DNA of 64,000 nucleotides from positions 9,176,001 to 9,240,000 of the forward strand of contig NZ_JAUSZI010000002.1 of the NCBI RefSeq assembly GCF_030817415.1, in the 5' to 3' direction. The stretch's first letter is position 1, and every line of letters begins with the position of its first letter. Positions 46,291-55,108 of this stretch are shown one piece after another. The notes beneath the pieces were generated by a model that saw nothing but the letters and a program-made list of their open reading frames with translations, ran no database searches and had not been told where the DNA came from. The stretch comes from Streptomyces umbrinus (GTDB lineage Bacteria; Actinomycetota; Actinomycetes; Streptomycetales; Streptomycetaceae). A program made the position numbers and the translations under genes.

Positions 46291-47753
46291 TACGCGGAGT
46301 CGGCGTTCGAGGGCGGATACGGCGGCCGCGCCGGAATCGCCGCCGAGGGGGACGGCAGCGGCGGCAACGCCGTCTCGTGCAGCCACGACCGGAACAGGTC
46401 GTCCAACGGCTCGGTCGCATACCGAGCCACATGCGTGGTGAAGGCCGCCGTGGTGACCGTGCCGCCCCGGTGCACCGACGCCCACCCACGCAGCATCCGG
46501 AAGAACGCGTCGTCCCCCAGCGCACACCGCACCGCGTGCAGCAGCAGCCCGCCGCGCTCGTAGAGCCGGTCGTCGAACATCAGCTTGCGGCCCGGGTCGG
46601 ACAGCCTCAGGTCCTGCGGCAGCGCGGACAGCTTGCGGTGCGCGAGGCCCGCGAGCGCCTGGGCTTTGCGCCCGCCGGACCGCTCCGACCACAGCCACTC
46701 CGCGTACTTCGCGAACCCCTCGTTCAGCCAGATGTGCCGCCAGTCGGCGATGCTCACACTGTTGCCGAACCACTGGTGGGCCAGCTCGTGGGCCACCAGC
46801 CGCTCCGAACTCCGCGCCCCGTCCACGTGGTTGGCGCCGAACAGGGAGAGCCCCTGTGCCTCCACCGGGACGTCCAGCTCCTCCTCGGTGACGACCACCG
46901 CGTACTCGCCGAACGGATACGGGCCGAAGAGCTCCTCGAAGAGCTGCATCATCGACGGCTGCCGTGCGAAGTCCCGGGAGAACTCGGTGAGCAGGTGCGC
47001 CGGAATGTGCCCGGCCTGCGGGACACCGCCGAGACCCGGATCACCGAGCAGCACGGTCTGGTACTTCCCGATCGACAGCCCGACCAGATAGCTGGACGTG
47101 GGCGCCGACTGCTCGTACACCCATGTCGTCGTGGACGCCTTCGTCGTACGGGTCAGCAGCCGGCCGCCCGCCACCACCGAGTACGCCGACGGCGTGGTGA
47201 TCGAGATCTGGTACGAGGCCTTGTCCGCCGGGCGGTCGTTGCACGGGTACCAGGACGGCGCCCCCACCGGCTGGCTGGCCACCAGCGCCCCGTCCTCCAG
47301 CTCCTCCCAGCCGAGCCCGCCCCACGGGCTGCGCACCGGCTTCGGGTTTCCCGACCAGTGCACCTCCACGGTGAACGCGGCCCCGGCCCGGATCGGCTTC
47401 GCCGGGCGGATCCGCAGCCTGCCGCCGCGGTGCGTGTAGTGCGTCGCCCGCCCGTCGACCCTTACCCGGCCGATCCGGAAGTCGGCCAGGTTCAGCTGGA
47501 ATTCGGCGACCGGCGACCGCCCCGCTATGGCGTTCAGGCGCGCGGTGCCGGACAGCCGGTTGGGTCCCGGACGGTAGTCCAGGGCGAGTTCGTACCGATG
47601 CACCCGGTAACGGGGATCACCGTTCGCCGGGAAGTACGGATCCGCTCCCGCTGTCTGCTGAACCACTGAAGTGTCTGCTCCCTGCGCTGTGCTCGTACGG
47701 CGTGCCGGTGTTCCCTCCCCGGGCGCCGTACGGGCCGCGCCTAGGGACGCCAT
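46290..47753 (-). CDS. M1-family-like zinc metallopeptidase
   Basis: 487 aa. The gluzincin core is HELAHQWFGN with the third ligand in NEGFAKYAEWLW about 18 residues on. The N-terminal beta domain (YRVHRYELALDYRPGPNRLSGTARL) fits M1 aminopeptidases. The usual exopeptidase GxMEN is replaced by AQGLSLFGANHV, so substrate use may differ from PepN-type enzymes. No signal peptide; cytoplasmic. The start ATG 47753 overlaps the end of the peptide synthetase gene by 13 bp. The length is about half of PepN and lacks its large C-terminal domain. Confidence 0.88.
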   Translation of the reverse strand: MASLGAARTAPGEGTPARRTSTAQGADTSVVQQTAGADPYFPANGDPRYRVHRYELALDYRPGPNRLSGTARLNAIAGRSPVAEFQLNLADFRIGRVRVDGRATHYTHRGGRLRIRPAKPIRAGAAFTVEVHWSGNPKPVRSPWGGLGWEELEDGALVASQPVGAPSWYPCNDRPADKASYQISITTPSAYSVVAGGRLLTRTTKASTTTWVYEQSAPTSSYLVGLSIGKYQTVLLGDPGLGGVPQAGHIPAHLLTEFSRDFARQPSMMQLFEELFGPYPFGEYAVVVTEEELDVPVEAQGLSLFGANHVDGARSSERLVAHELAHQWFGNSVSIADWRHIWLNEGFAKYAEWLWSERSGGRKAQALAGLAHRKLSALPQDLRLSDPGRKLMFDDRLYERGGLLLHAVRCALGDDAFFRMLRGWASVHRGGTVTTAAFTTHVARYATEPLDDLFRSWLHETALPPLPSPSAAIPARPPYPPSNADSA

Positions 47754-50700
47754 GCCTCGATCGGGTTGCCCAGCCAACGGGTGTCGTCGGGAACGGATTC
47801 CGCCGCCATGACGAGGGACGCGGGTCCCAGTGTGCTGCGCGCCCCGACGGTGCTGCCGGGCAGAACGATTCCGCCCGGGCCCAGGGTGGCGCCCTCACGG
47901 AGGACCACAGTATCCGTCCGCAAGATCCGGTCGTGGAAGAGGTGGGTCTGCAGCACACAGCCACGGTTCACCGTCGCCGCGTCCTGAAGCGTCACCAGAT
48001 CCGTCTCGGGCAGCCAGTAGCTCTCCACCCAGACACCCTTGCCGATATGGGCGCCGAGGCCGCGGAGCCACAGGTTCATGACGGGAGTACCCGGCACGGA
48101 CCCGGCCAACCACGGCACGGCGACGACCTCGACGAAGGTGTCCGCCAGCTCGTTGCGCCACACGAAACCGCTCCACAGCGGGTGCTCACCGGTCCGGTGC
48201 CGCCCCACGAGCAGCCACTTGGCGATCACGGACAGCAGCCCGGCGGCCGCTCCGGCGCCCAGCAGCACGATCCCGGCGAGCGCCCAGGCCCAGGCCCCGA
48301 GCGCGCTGAGCGCGGCGATCGTCAGCACGGCCAGCGCGGCCGAGCAGAAGACGGGCACGATCCGGCACAGCTCGACAAGACCGCGCGCCCACAGCAGCCG
48401 CGCGGGCGGGTCGTACGTACGGCTCTGGTCGCCGCCCTGCGTCGAGCGCGGCAGCTTGACCGGCGGCAGCCCCAGGTAGGAGCTGCCCTTCTTGGCCTTC
48501 TTCGGCGTCGCGGACAGCACGCCGACCAGACCGCCGTCCGGCACGGAACGGCCCGGCGCGGTCATCCCGGAGTTTCCGAGGAAGGCCCGGCGCCCGATCT
48601 CCGCCCGCCCGATCCGCATCCAGCCGCCCCCGAGCTCGTACGGAGCGGTCAGGGTGTCGTCGGCCAGGAACGCGCCCTCGCCGACCGTCGTCAGGCTCGG
48701 CAGCGCGAGCACCGTCGACACCTCCGCGCCCCGCCCGATCCGCATGCCAAGCAGCCGCAGCCACACCGGCGTGGCCAGCCCGGCGTACAGCGGGAACAGC
48801 GTGTCGCGGGAGCGGTCCATCAACTGCGTGACCGTCCAGGCCTGCCAGCCGATCCTGCTGTGCGTCGGATGCGTACCGGGCCGCAGTCCAAGACTGAGCA
48901 GTCGCACGTTGACCAGCAGAATCAGCGCGTACGTGAGACCGAAGGCCAGCGTCGCCGGTACCAGCGCGACCGCGGCACCCCGCAGCGCCTCGCCGAGCCC
49001 GGCGTCCGGCGAGACGAAGACACTCGCCACGAGCAGCGCGGCAAGACCCGCGACCAGCGGCAACGCGGAGAGCGCGAAGCCGGTGGCGCCGTACATGACG
49101 CGCCAGTACGTGCCCTTCTGCGGGCGCTCCTTGGGCCAGTCCCGCTTGGCCTTGCCGAGCTTGGCCGCGGGAGCTCCGGCCCACCGCTGACTGGTGGGGA
49201 TGTGTCCGGCCACGGCCGAACCGGGGGCCACCTCGGACCGCTTGCCCACCCGGGCGCCCGGGAAGAGGATGCTGCGGGTGCCGACCACGGCGTGCGCGCC
49301 GACCTTGACCGGGCCGATCTCCAGCCGGTCGCCGTCCAGCCAGTGCCCCGACAGGTCCACCTCGGACTCCACGGCGGCACCGCGGCCGAGCTTGAGCATG
49401 CCGGTCACCGGCGGCAGCGAGTGCAGATCCACGTCGGACCCGACTTTGGCACCGAGCGCCCGCGCGTACCGCTCCAGCCACGACCCCGTCAGCGAGGTCG
49501 CCCCGCTGAACTCGGCCAGCCGCTCGGCCGTCCACAGCCGCAGATGCACGCTCCCGCCCCGCGGATACCGCCCGGGCTTCAGACCGCGCAGCAGCAGCCG
49601 CGCACCGCCGGCCGCGATCGCGAGCCGCCCCGGCGGACTGAAGAGCAGCCCGACCCCCGCCGCGACGACCCACCACGACGCGGTCGGCACCCACGGATAC
49701 GGACCGAACCAGTGCAGTACGTTGCCCAGCGCGGCCAGCGCCACGGTCCAGCGCAGCCCGAGCAGGGTGAACAGCGGGACGAGCACCAGCAGTTGGACGA
49801 CCTTGGCGCGCAGGGGCACGGGCGCGATCACGCGGGCGGCGCTGTCGCCCTGCGCGGACTTCTCCAGATGCCGGGCCAGCTTGCGCAGCACGGGCTGCTG
49901 GTAGATGTCGACCACGGCCGCGCTCGGGTAGCGGGTGCGCAGCCGGGTGGTGAGCTGGGCGGCGGCGAGACTGCTGCCGCCGATCGCGAAGAAGTCGTCC
50001 CGTGCCGAGCCGACCGGGATGCCGAGCACCTCGCTCCACTGCTCGGCGAGCCATGCCTCGGTGCCGTACAGCTGCTCGGTGGGCCCGCCGGTCTCCAGGC
50101 CCTCCAGGGGCCAGGGGAGGGCGTTGCGGTCGACCTTGCCCGAGGTCCGGGTCGGCAGGTCGGCGACCGGTGCGAGCAGCGGGACCAGGGCGGCGGGCAG
50201 TTCGGCGCGCAGCTTCTCGACGGCCGTCGCGTGGTCCCAGCCGTCCTGGGTGACCACATAGCCGACGAGCAACTGGTTGCCGCTGCGGGCGGTACGGACC
50301 GCGGCCGCGGCACCCGCGACACCGGGCAGCGCCTGGAGCGCGGCGTCCACCTCGCCGAGTTCGATGCGGCGCCCGCCGAGCTTGATCTGCTCGTCGGCCC
50401 GCCCGAGGAAGACCAGCCCCTGAGGCTCGGCCTTGACCAGGTCACCGCTGCGGTAGGCGCGCTCCCAGCCGAGCGACTCCAGCGGGGCGTACTTCTCGGC
50501 GTCCTTCTCGGGGTCGAGATACCGGGCCAGGCCCACCCCGCCGATCACGAGCTGACCGCTGCCGCCCATCGGCACCGGCTCGCCGGACTCGTCGACGACG
50601 GCCAGCTCCCAGCCGTTGAGCGGCAGCCCGATACGGATCGGCTCCTCGCCGGTCATCAGGGAGGCGCAGGCGACGACGGTGGCCTCGGTCGGCCCGTACG

Positions 50701-51616
50701 TGTTCCAGACTTCGCGGCCCTCGGTGACCAGCCGCTGCACCAGCTCGGGCGGGCAGGCCTCGCCGCCGAAGATCAGCAGCCGGACCTCGTTGAGAGCCTC
50801 CGGCTCCCACAGGGAGGCCAGTGTCGGCACGGTGGAGACGACGGTGATCTCCTGCTCGACCAGCCAGGACCCCAGATCGGCGCCGCTGCGCACCTGGGAG
50901 CGCGGCACGGGCACCAGACAGGCCCCGTACCGCCAGGCCAGCCACATCTCCTCGCAGGACGCGTCGAAGGCGACGGAGAGGCCCGCCATGACCCTGTCAC
51001 CCGGACCGATCGGGTCGTCGGTCAGGAGCAGCTCGGCCTCGGCGTCCACGAAGGCGGCGGCGCTGCGGTGGCTGACGGCCACGCCCTTGGGCTTCCCGGT
51101 CGAACCGGAGGTGAAGATGATCCAGGCGTCGTGCTCGACCCCGGGCCGCGCGGCCGGCGTCTCGCTGCGCCCGTCGACGGTCAGCTCGTGCCCGGCGCCG
51201 ACGACGGCCCGCACCCCGGCCTCGCCGAAGACCAGCTCGGCCCGCTCGTCCGGGTCCTCGGCGTCCACCGGTACATAGGCGGCGCCCGCCGCGAGGACGG
51301 CCAGGATCGCCACGTACAGCTCGTTGGTCCCCGACGGGACCCGGACGCCCACGCGGTCCCCGAGGCCCACCCCGGCGGCGCTCAGCCGCCGCCTCAGGGC
51401 CTCGACCTCGACGGCCAGGGCGCGGTAGCTCAGGCAGCGGTGACCGTCGTCCAGCGCGGGCTCGTCGGGGTAGGCCCGTACGGACGCGTCGAGGATGTCG
51501 ACGAGGGTCCGGGGCGAGGCGGCGGAAGCGGCGGTGAAGCGGGCCGGGTCACCGAACTCCGCGCGCACCTCTTCGTCGAACAGCGCGAGTGCGGGTCCTT
51601 GCTCGAGGGCTGCCAT
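47741..51616 (-). CDS. Pls/PosA-type membrane-bound non-ribosomal peptide synthetase-like protein
   Basis: 1,291 aa. Order: adenylation domain (residues about 35-500; IIFTSGSTGKPKGVAVSH, NTYGPTEATV, AYRSGDLV, GRADEQIKLGGRRIE, then SGKVDRNALPW), peptidyl-carrier domain (DDFFAIGGSSLAAAQL, Ser near 548), then about six membrane segments alternating with left-handed beta-helix acyltransferase-like tandem domains (LPPVTGMLKLGRGAAVESEVDLSG; WAGAPAAKLG). This matches the Pls family, whose founder makes epsilon-poly-L-lysine. No condensation or thioesterase domain. The product is unknown; a simple amino-acid homopolymer or modified amino acid is likely. ATG 51616 follows GAGGA. The metallopeptidase downstream overlaps it, so the pair may make and process one peptide. 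Confidence 0.88.
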   Translation of the reverse strand: MAALEQGPALALFDEEVRAEFGDPARFTAASAASPRTLVDILDASVRAYPDEPALDDGHRCLSYRALAVEVEALRRRLSAAGVGLGDRVGVRVPSGTNELYVAILAVLAAGAAYVPVDAEDPDERAELVFGEAGVRAVVGAGHELTVDGRSETPAARPGVEHDAWIIFTSGSTGKPKGVAVSHRSAAAFVDAEAELLLTDDPIGPGDRVMAGLSVAFDASCEEMWLAWRYGACLVPVPRSQVRSGADLGSWLVEQEITVVSTVPTLASLWEPEALNEVRLLIFGGEACPPELVQRLVTEGREVWNTYGPTEATVVACASLMTGEEPIRIGLPLNGWELAVVDESGEPVPMGGSGQLVIGGVGLARYLDPEKDAEKYAPLESLGWERAYRSGDLVKAEPQGLVFLGRADEQIKLGGRRIELGEVDAALQALPGVAGAAAAVRTARSGNQLLVGYVVTQDGWDHATAVEKLRAELPAALVPLLAPVADLPTRTSGKVDRNALPWPLEGLETGGPTEQLYGTEAWLAEQWSEVLGIPVGSARDDFFAIGGSSLAAAQLTTRLRTRYPSAAVVDIYQQPVLRKLARHLEKSAQGDSAARVIAPVPLRAKVVQLLVLVPLFTLLGLRWTVALAALGNVLHWFGPYPWVPTASWWVVAAGVGLLFSPPGRLAIAAGGARLLLRGLKPGRYPRGGSVHLRLWTAERLAEFSGATSLTGSWLERYARALGAKVGSDVDLHSLPPVTGMLKLGRGAAVESEVDLSGHWLDGDRLEIGPVKVGAHAVVGTRSILFPGARVGKRSEVAPGSAVAGHIPTSQRWAGAPAAKLGKAKRDWPKERPQKGTYWRVMYGATGFALSALPLVAGLAALLVASVFVSPDAGLGEALRGAAVALVPATLAFGLTYALILLVNVRLLSLGLRPGTHPTHSRIGWQAWTVTQLMDRSRDTLFPLYAGLATPVWLRLLGMRIGRGAEVSTVLALPSLTTVGEGAFLADDTLTAPYELGGGWMRIGRAEIGRRAFLGNSGMTAPGRSVPDGGLVGVLSATPKKAKKGSSYLGLPPVKLPRSTQGGDQSRTYDPPARLLWARGLVELCRIVPVFCSAALAVLTIAALSALGAWAWALAGIVLLGAGAAAGLLSVIAKWLLVGRHRTGEHPLWSGFVWRNELADTFVEVVAVPWLAGSVPGTPVMNLWLRGLGAHIGKGVWVESYWLPETDLVTLQDAATVNRGCVLQTHLFHDRILRTDTVVLREGATLGPGGIVLPGSTVGARSTLGPASLVMAAESVPDDTRWLGNPIEAWRP

Positions 51617-51877
51617 CGGGTCCTCACGTGTCGTTCCCGGAACGTCCGGGGGAGCCGTCGGGCCCGCAGGTATGCCTGGGGATATTCCGGTCAGCTCCGA
51701 ACAAGCGTGTAATTTTAGTACGACGCTAGCCCCGGACCTGCGGCTCAGCCATGTGAGGAGGCCCCAGGAGGGGTTGGAGAGCGCTTGCTCCAACGCTCTG
51801 ACGTGGGGGTATGTCATCCTGACGAGATCTGCCCCACACATGGCCGTAACACCGTCGAGCCAGGGGGCGTAGACAAC
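51617..51877. other. Regulatory gap upstream of the peptide synthetase
   Basis: No gene is seen. On the minus strand TAAAAT (in TACTAAAATTACA, about 51711-51720) is a rare AT-rich spot and a candidate -10 for the synthetase. GTTGGAG (51773-51779) and CTCCAAC (51788-51794) make a perfect inverted repeat resembling a repressor or MerR-type site. Neither has been shown to be functional. Confidence 0.35.
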
Positions 51878-51915
51878 GAGTGAGGGCCGCGACCAGTTGG
51901 TCGCGGCCCTCACTC
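51878..51915 (-). terminator. Perfect 17-bp stem terminator after tRNA-Leu
   Basis: GAGTGAGGGCCGCGACC and its exact complement flank the 4-nt loop AGTT, starting 8 bp past the tRNA 3' end. It is a strong intrinsic-type hairpin and would end tRNA transcription leftward. Confidence 0.85.
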
Positions 51916-51923
51916 ATCTCGTG

Positions 51924-52008
51924 TGTCCGAGGGGGGACTTGAACCCCCACGCCCGATAAAGGGCACTAGCACCTCAAGCTAGCGCGTCTGCCATTCCGCC
52001 ACCCGGAC
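51924..52008 (-). tRNA. tRNA-Leu(GAG)
   Basis: On the minus strand the sequence begins GTCCGGGTGGCGGAATGGCAG and ends in GTTCAAGTCCCCCCTCGGAC plus A. The acceptor arms pair over 7 bp with a G-T at one position. The anticodon stem CTAGC/GCTAG encloses TTGAGGT, giving anticodon GAG for CUC/CUU leucine codons. A long variable arm (CCCTTTATCGGG) marks a class II tRNA. CCA is not encoded. It is 85 nt. Confidence 0.96.
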
Positions 52009-52207
52009 AAGGTGTCTGTCGCGCGGGTTTCCCTCGCGGCGACGGAGGAAACATTACCAGGCTTTCGAGGGCCCCCGATCACGGGTGGGCGGGCGTGAAC
52101 GACGTGTGACGGGCCTGGTCCGCCCTTGGGGTGGGCAGGGTCGGGGAGGGAGGATGGAGAGACCGCCGACGGGAACACCGCCGGCAGGCAGCGTGGGAGG
52201 AAGCAGC

Positions 52208-53533
52208 GTGAGTGAGCCGGACAGGACCAGGAGCGTCACGGGTGAGGACGAGGTCGTCGACCTCTGCCGCGAGCTGATCCAGATCGACACCAGCAACTAC
52301 GGCGACCACTCGGGCCCGGGTGAGCGCAAGGCCGCGGAGTACGTCGCGGAGAAGCTCGCCGAGGTGGGACTCGAACCGCAGATCTTCGAGTCGCACCAGG
52401 GCCGCGCCTCCACGGTGGTCAGGATCGAGGGGGAGGACCGCTCGCGGCCCGGGCTGCTCATCCACGGCCACACCGACGTCGTACCGGCCAACGCGGCGGA
52501 CTGGACGCACCACCCGTTCTCCGGCGAGATCGCCGACGGCTGTGTGTGGGGCCGCGGCGCGGTCGACATGAAGGACATGGACGCGATGACCCTCGCGGTC
52601 GTCCGCGACCGGATGCGCAGCGGCCGCAAGCCGCCCCGGGACCTCGTGCTGGCCTTCCTGGCGGACGAGGAGGCGGGCGGCAAGTTCGGCGCCAAGCACC
52701 TCGTCAACAAGCACCCCGATCTCTTCGAGGGGGTGACCGAGGCGATCGGCGAGGTCGGCGGGTTCTCCTTCACGGTCAACGAGAAGCTGCGGCTGTATCT
52801 CGTCGAGACCGCCCAGAAGGGCATGCACTGGATGAAACTGACCGTGGACGGCACCGCCGGACACGGTTCGATGATCCACAAGGACAACGCGATCACCGAA
52901 CTGTCGGAGGCCGTCGGCCGGCTCGGCCGGCACAAGTTCCCGGTGCGGGTGACGAAGACGCTGCGGCACTTCCTGGACGAACTCGGCGACGCGCTGGGCA
53001 CCGAGCTCGATCCGGAGAACATGGACGCGACGCTGGCCAAGCTCGGCGGTATCGCCAAGCTCATCGGCGCCTCGCTCCAGAACACCGCCAACCCGACCCA
53101 GCTGGGCGCCGGTTACAAGGTGAACGTGATCCCGGGCCAGGCGACCGCGCACGTCGACGCCCGCTATCTGCCGGGCTACGAGGAGGAGTTCCTCGCCGAC
53201 CTGGACCGGATCCTCGGCCCGAACGTGAAGCGCGAGGACGTGCACGCCGACAAGGCGCTGGAGACCACCTTCGACGGGGCGCTCGTGGACGCCATGCAGA
53301 CCGCGCTGTCCGCCGAGGACCCGATCGCGCGGGCCGTGCCGTACATGCTCTCCGCAGGCACCGACGCCAAGTCCTTCGACGACCTCGGCATCCGCTGCTT
53401 CGGCTTCGCGCCGCTGAAACTGCCGCCGGAGCTGGACTTCGCCGGGATGTTCCACGGTGTCGACGAGCGGGTGCCGGTTGACGCCCTCAAGTTCGGCGTG
53501 CGGGTGCTGGACCGCTTCATCGAGGCGTCCTGA
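52208..53533 (+). CDS. M20-family metallopeptidase
   Basis: 441 aa from GTG 52208, with GGGAGGAAG before it. Zinc-ligand motifs are in order: HGHTDVVPA (His, Asp), GRGAVDMKDMDA (bridging Asp), DEEAGGKFGA (catalytic Glu pair) and a late MFHGVDERV (His). The dimerisation domain lies at about 200-330, including a TAGHGSM segment. It hydrolyses a peptide or N-acyl amino-acid bond in the cytosol. The substrate is not predictable from sequence; dipeptidase or deacylase roles are typical. No operon partner is seen. Confidence 0.92.
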   Translation: MSEPDRTRSVTGEDEVVDLCRELIQIDTSNYGDHSGPGERKAAEYVAEKLAEVGLEPQIFESHQGRASTVVRIEGEDRSRPGLLIHGHTDVVPANAADWTHHPFSGEIADGCVWGRGAVDMKDMDAMTLAVVRDRMRSGRKPPRDLVLAFLADEEAGGKFGAKHLVNKHPDLFEGVTEAIGEVGGFSFTVNEKLRLYLVETAQKGMHWMKLTVDGTAGHGSMIHKDNAITELSEAVGRLGRHKFPVRVTKTLRHFLDELGDALGTELDPENMDATLAKLGGIAKLIGASLQNTANPTQLGAGYKVNVIPGQATAHVDARYLPGYEEEFLADLDRILGPNVKREDVHADKALETTFDGALVDAMQTALSAEDPIARAVPYMLSAGTDAKSFDDLGIRCFGFAPLKLPPELDFAGMFHGVDERVPVDALKFGVRVLDRFIEAS

Positions 53534-53703
53534 ACGCGCATTGCCTGGATTAACCCGCTGAAACGACACTCCAATAATCGCCAGCGCGTACGGGGCCGAC
53601 TGAGAAGAGTGAATGCGCTCATCGGCTCGTAGCCCTATTACTCCATCCTCGTTACAGGTGATGTGATCCGCGGCTGGGATCGCATTGCCAACAAGGAGGA
53701 ATA

Positions 53704-53937
53704 ATGATCAAGAAGGTCGTCGCTGCTGCGGCTGCCACTGGTGGCCTCGTTCTCGCTGGTGCGGGGATTGCTGCTGCCGACGCCGGTGCTCAGGGTGCTG
53801 CCGTGCACTCGCCCGGCGTACTTTCGGGCAACGTCGTTCAGGCGCCGGTTCACGTGCCGGTGAACGTCTGCGGCAACACGGTCTCCGTGATCGGGCTGCT
53901 GAACCCTGCCTTCGGCAATACCTGCATCAACGCGTGA
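53704..53937 (+). CDS. chpH: Short chaplin (ChpH-like)
   Basis: 77 aa. Signal peptide residues 1-26 (KKVVAAAAATGGLVLAGAG ending AAADA). One chaplin domain (about 33-77) follows: AVHSPGVLSGNVVQAPVHVPVNVCGNTVSVIGLLNPAFGNTC, with Cys56 and Cys74 able to form the usual disulfide. Chaplins are secreted, self-assemble into amyloid and coat aerial hyphae. No C-terminal anchor, so a short chaplin. The ribosome site AAGGAGGA is strong. Chaplin promoters are known to be BldN-dependent in Streptomyces; I cannot point to that motif here with confidence. Confidence 0.95.
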   Translation: MIKKVVAAAAATGGLVLAGAGIAAADAGAQGAAVHSPGVLSGNVVQAPVHVPVNVCGNTVSVIGLLNPAFGNTCINA

Positions 53938-53950
53938 CGTTGCGCTCGCC

Positions 53951-54001
53951 TCATGAGGGTTTGCACCTCATGAAGGTCTGAACCCATGAGGGTCTGAGTC
54001 C
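53951..54001. repeat. 17-bp tandem repeat after chpH
   Basis: Three units, 53951-53967, 53968-53984 and 53985-54001, of the form TCATGARGGTYTGMACC. They lie between the chpH stop and the terminator hairpin. No role is evident. Confidence 0.7.
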
Positions 54002-54038
54002 GCGGCCCCGGAGCGCACGCCATGCGCTCCGGGGCCGC
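54002..54038 (+). terminator. Terminator hairpin between chpH and chpC
   Basis: GCGGCCCCGGAGCGCA and TGCGCTCCGGGGCCGC pair perfectly (16 bp) with the loop CGCCA. It should end the chpH transcript, so chpC is likely to have its own promoter. Confidence 0.85.
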
Positions 54039-54144
54039 CGACATTCCGTGTTCAGCATTCCGAGAATTCCGCGCCCGCGCATCCCGGCGCGAGCGCGTTC
54101 CTGAAGCCGCACGGCTTACGAGGATCACAAGGCAGGGAAAAGCT

Positions 54145-54954
54145 ATGCGACAGGTCACCCGCAAAGGCCTGATGACGGTGGCGGCCGCGACCGGCGTCCT
54201 CGCCGCCACCGGCGGTTACGCGCAGGCCGACTCGGGGGCGCACGGCAGCGCCTCGGACTCCCCGGGCGTGCTCTCGGGCAACTCGGTGCAGGCGCCGGTG
54301 CACGCGCCGGTCAACGTCTGCGGCAACACCGTGAACGTGGTCGGGGTGCTCAACCCGGCGGTGGGCAACAAGTGCGCCAACAAGGGCGGCGGCTCCGGTC
54401 ACCACCACTCCGGCGGCGGATCGCACGCCGGGGGGCACACGAGCAACTCACCCGGCGTGGGCTCGGGCAACCACGTCCAGGTTCCGGTGGACGTGCCGGT
54501 CAACGTCTGCGGCAACAGCGTCTCCGTCGGTGGTGTGGGCAACGCGGCCACGGGCAACGACTGCTCGAACAGCGGTGGCGGGCACGGGTCGACGCCGCCC
54601 GGGTACGGCGAGCACAACCCTCCGGGAAAGCCTGGTCAGCCGGGTGACCCCGGGGACCCGGGCCGGCCGGGCCAGCCCGGTAAGCCGGGACAGCCCGGGG
54701 ACCCGGGCAACCCTGGTGACCCGGGCCGGCCCGGTGGACCCGGCGGCGACGGTGGACCGGGCCGGGACGGTGGCGTGGACCTGGGCTCCTCGAACCCGAA
54801 CGACCCGGGAGCCCAGGCCGTCTCGCAGCCCAAGGGCTCCGAGCAGCTGGCGCAGACCGGCAGTGAGCTGCCGCTCGGTCTCGCGCTGCCGGTGGGCGCG
54901 GGCGCGCTGCTGGTGGGCGCCGTGCTCTACCGCAAGGCTCGCGCCTCCGTGTGA
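54145..54954 (+). CDS. chpC: Long, sortase-anchored chaplin with collagen-like stalk (ChpC-like)
   Basis: 269 aa. Signal peptide 1-28; chaplin domain 1 about 35-79 (Cys59, Cys77), His/Gly/Ser linker, chaplin domain 2 about 100-142 (Cys122, Cys140). Residues 161-210 are 16 Gly-X-Y triplets rich in Pro, Lys and Asp (GKPGQPGDPG...), a collagen-like stalk. LAQTG (235-239), a hydrophobic helix and RKARASV form a class E-type sortase signal. It should be covalently bound to the cell wall and seed the short chaplins on the surface. Two chaplin domains plus anchor match ChpA-C. The ribosome site is AGGGAAA before ATG 54145. Confidence 0.94.
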   Translation: MRQVTRKGLMTVAAATGVLAATGGYAQADSGAHGSASDSPGVLSGNSVQAPVHAPVNVCGNTVNVVGVLNPAVGNKCANKGGGSGHHHSGGGSHAGGHTSNSPGVGSGNHVQVPVDVPVNVCGNSVSVGGVGNAATGNDCSNSGGGHGSTPPGYGEHNPPGKPGQPGDPGDPGRPGQPGKPGQPGDPGNPGDPGRPGGPGGDGGPGRDGGVDLGSSNPNDPGAQAVSQPKGSEQLAQTGSELPLGLALPVGAGALLVGAVLYRKARASV

Positions 54955-54960
54955 AGCGAC

Positions 54961-55010
54961 GCCATGACACGACAAACGGTGCCACGGCACCGGACAAACA
55001 GTGTCATGGC
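54961..55010. terminator. Nested inverted repeats after chpC
   Basis: GCCATGACAC (54961-54970) pairs with GTGTCATGGC (55001-55010), and inside it GGTGCC/GGCACC (54978-54991) forms a second stem. GACAAAC is repeated in both arms. It is followed by ATAAAAG. It fits a cruciform or a first terminator stem. Confidence 0.65.
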
Positions 55011-55057
55011 ACCATAAAAGCCCCCAAGGGCAGGCGAACACGCCCCCGCGGGGGTCG

Positions 55058-55094
55058 ACGGAGCGGGCCCCGCATGCGCGGGCCCCGCTCCGTT
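55058..55094. terminator. Terminator hairpin with T-run after chpC
   Basis: ACGGAGCGGGCCCCGC and GCGGGCCCCGCTCCGT pair with one mismatch and are followed by TT. It lies between convergent chpC and the DUF5703 gene and can serve both. Confidence 0.75.
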
Positions 55095-55108
55095 TCAGCC
55101 GTCCCTCG

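Noticed and set aside
51726..51950. Small minus-strand gene upstream of the peptide synthetase
   Set aside because: It would run into the tRNA terminator hairpin, and its residues show no coding bias.
51924..52008. tRNA-Leu as the island attachment site
   Set aside because: It lies over 5 kb from the island edge with core-like genes between. I saw no duplicated tRNA 3' end at 9.5 or 46.2 kb and no integrase.
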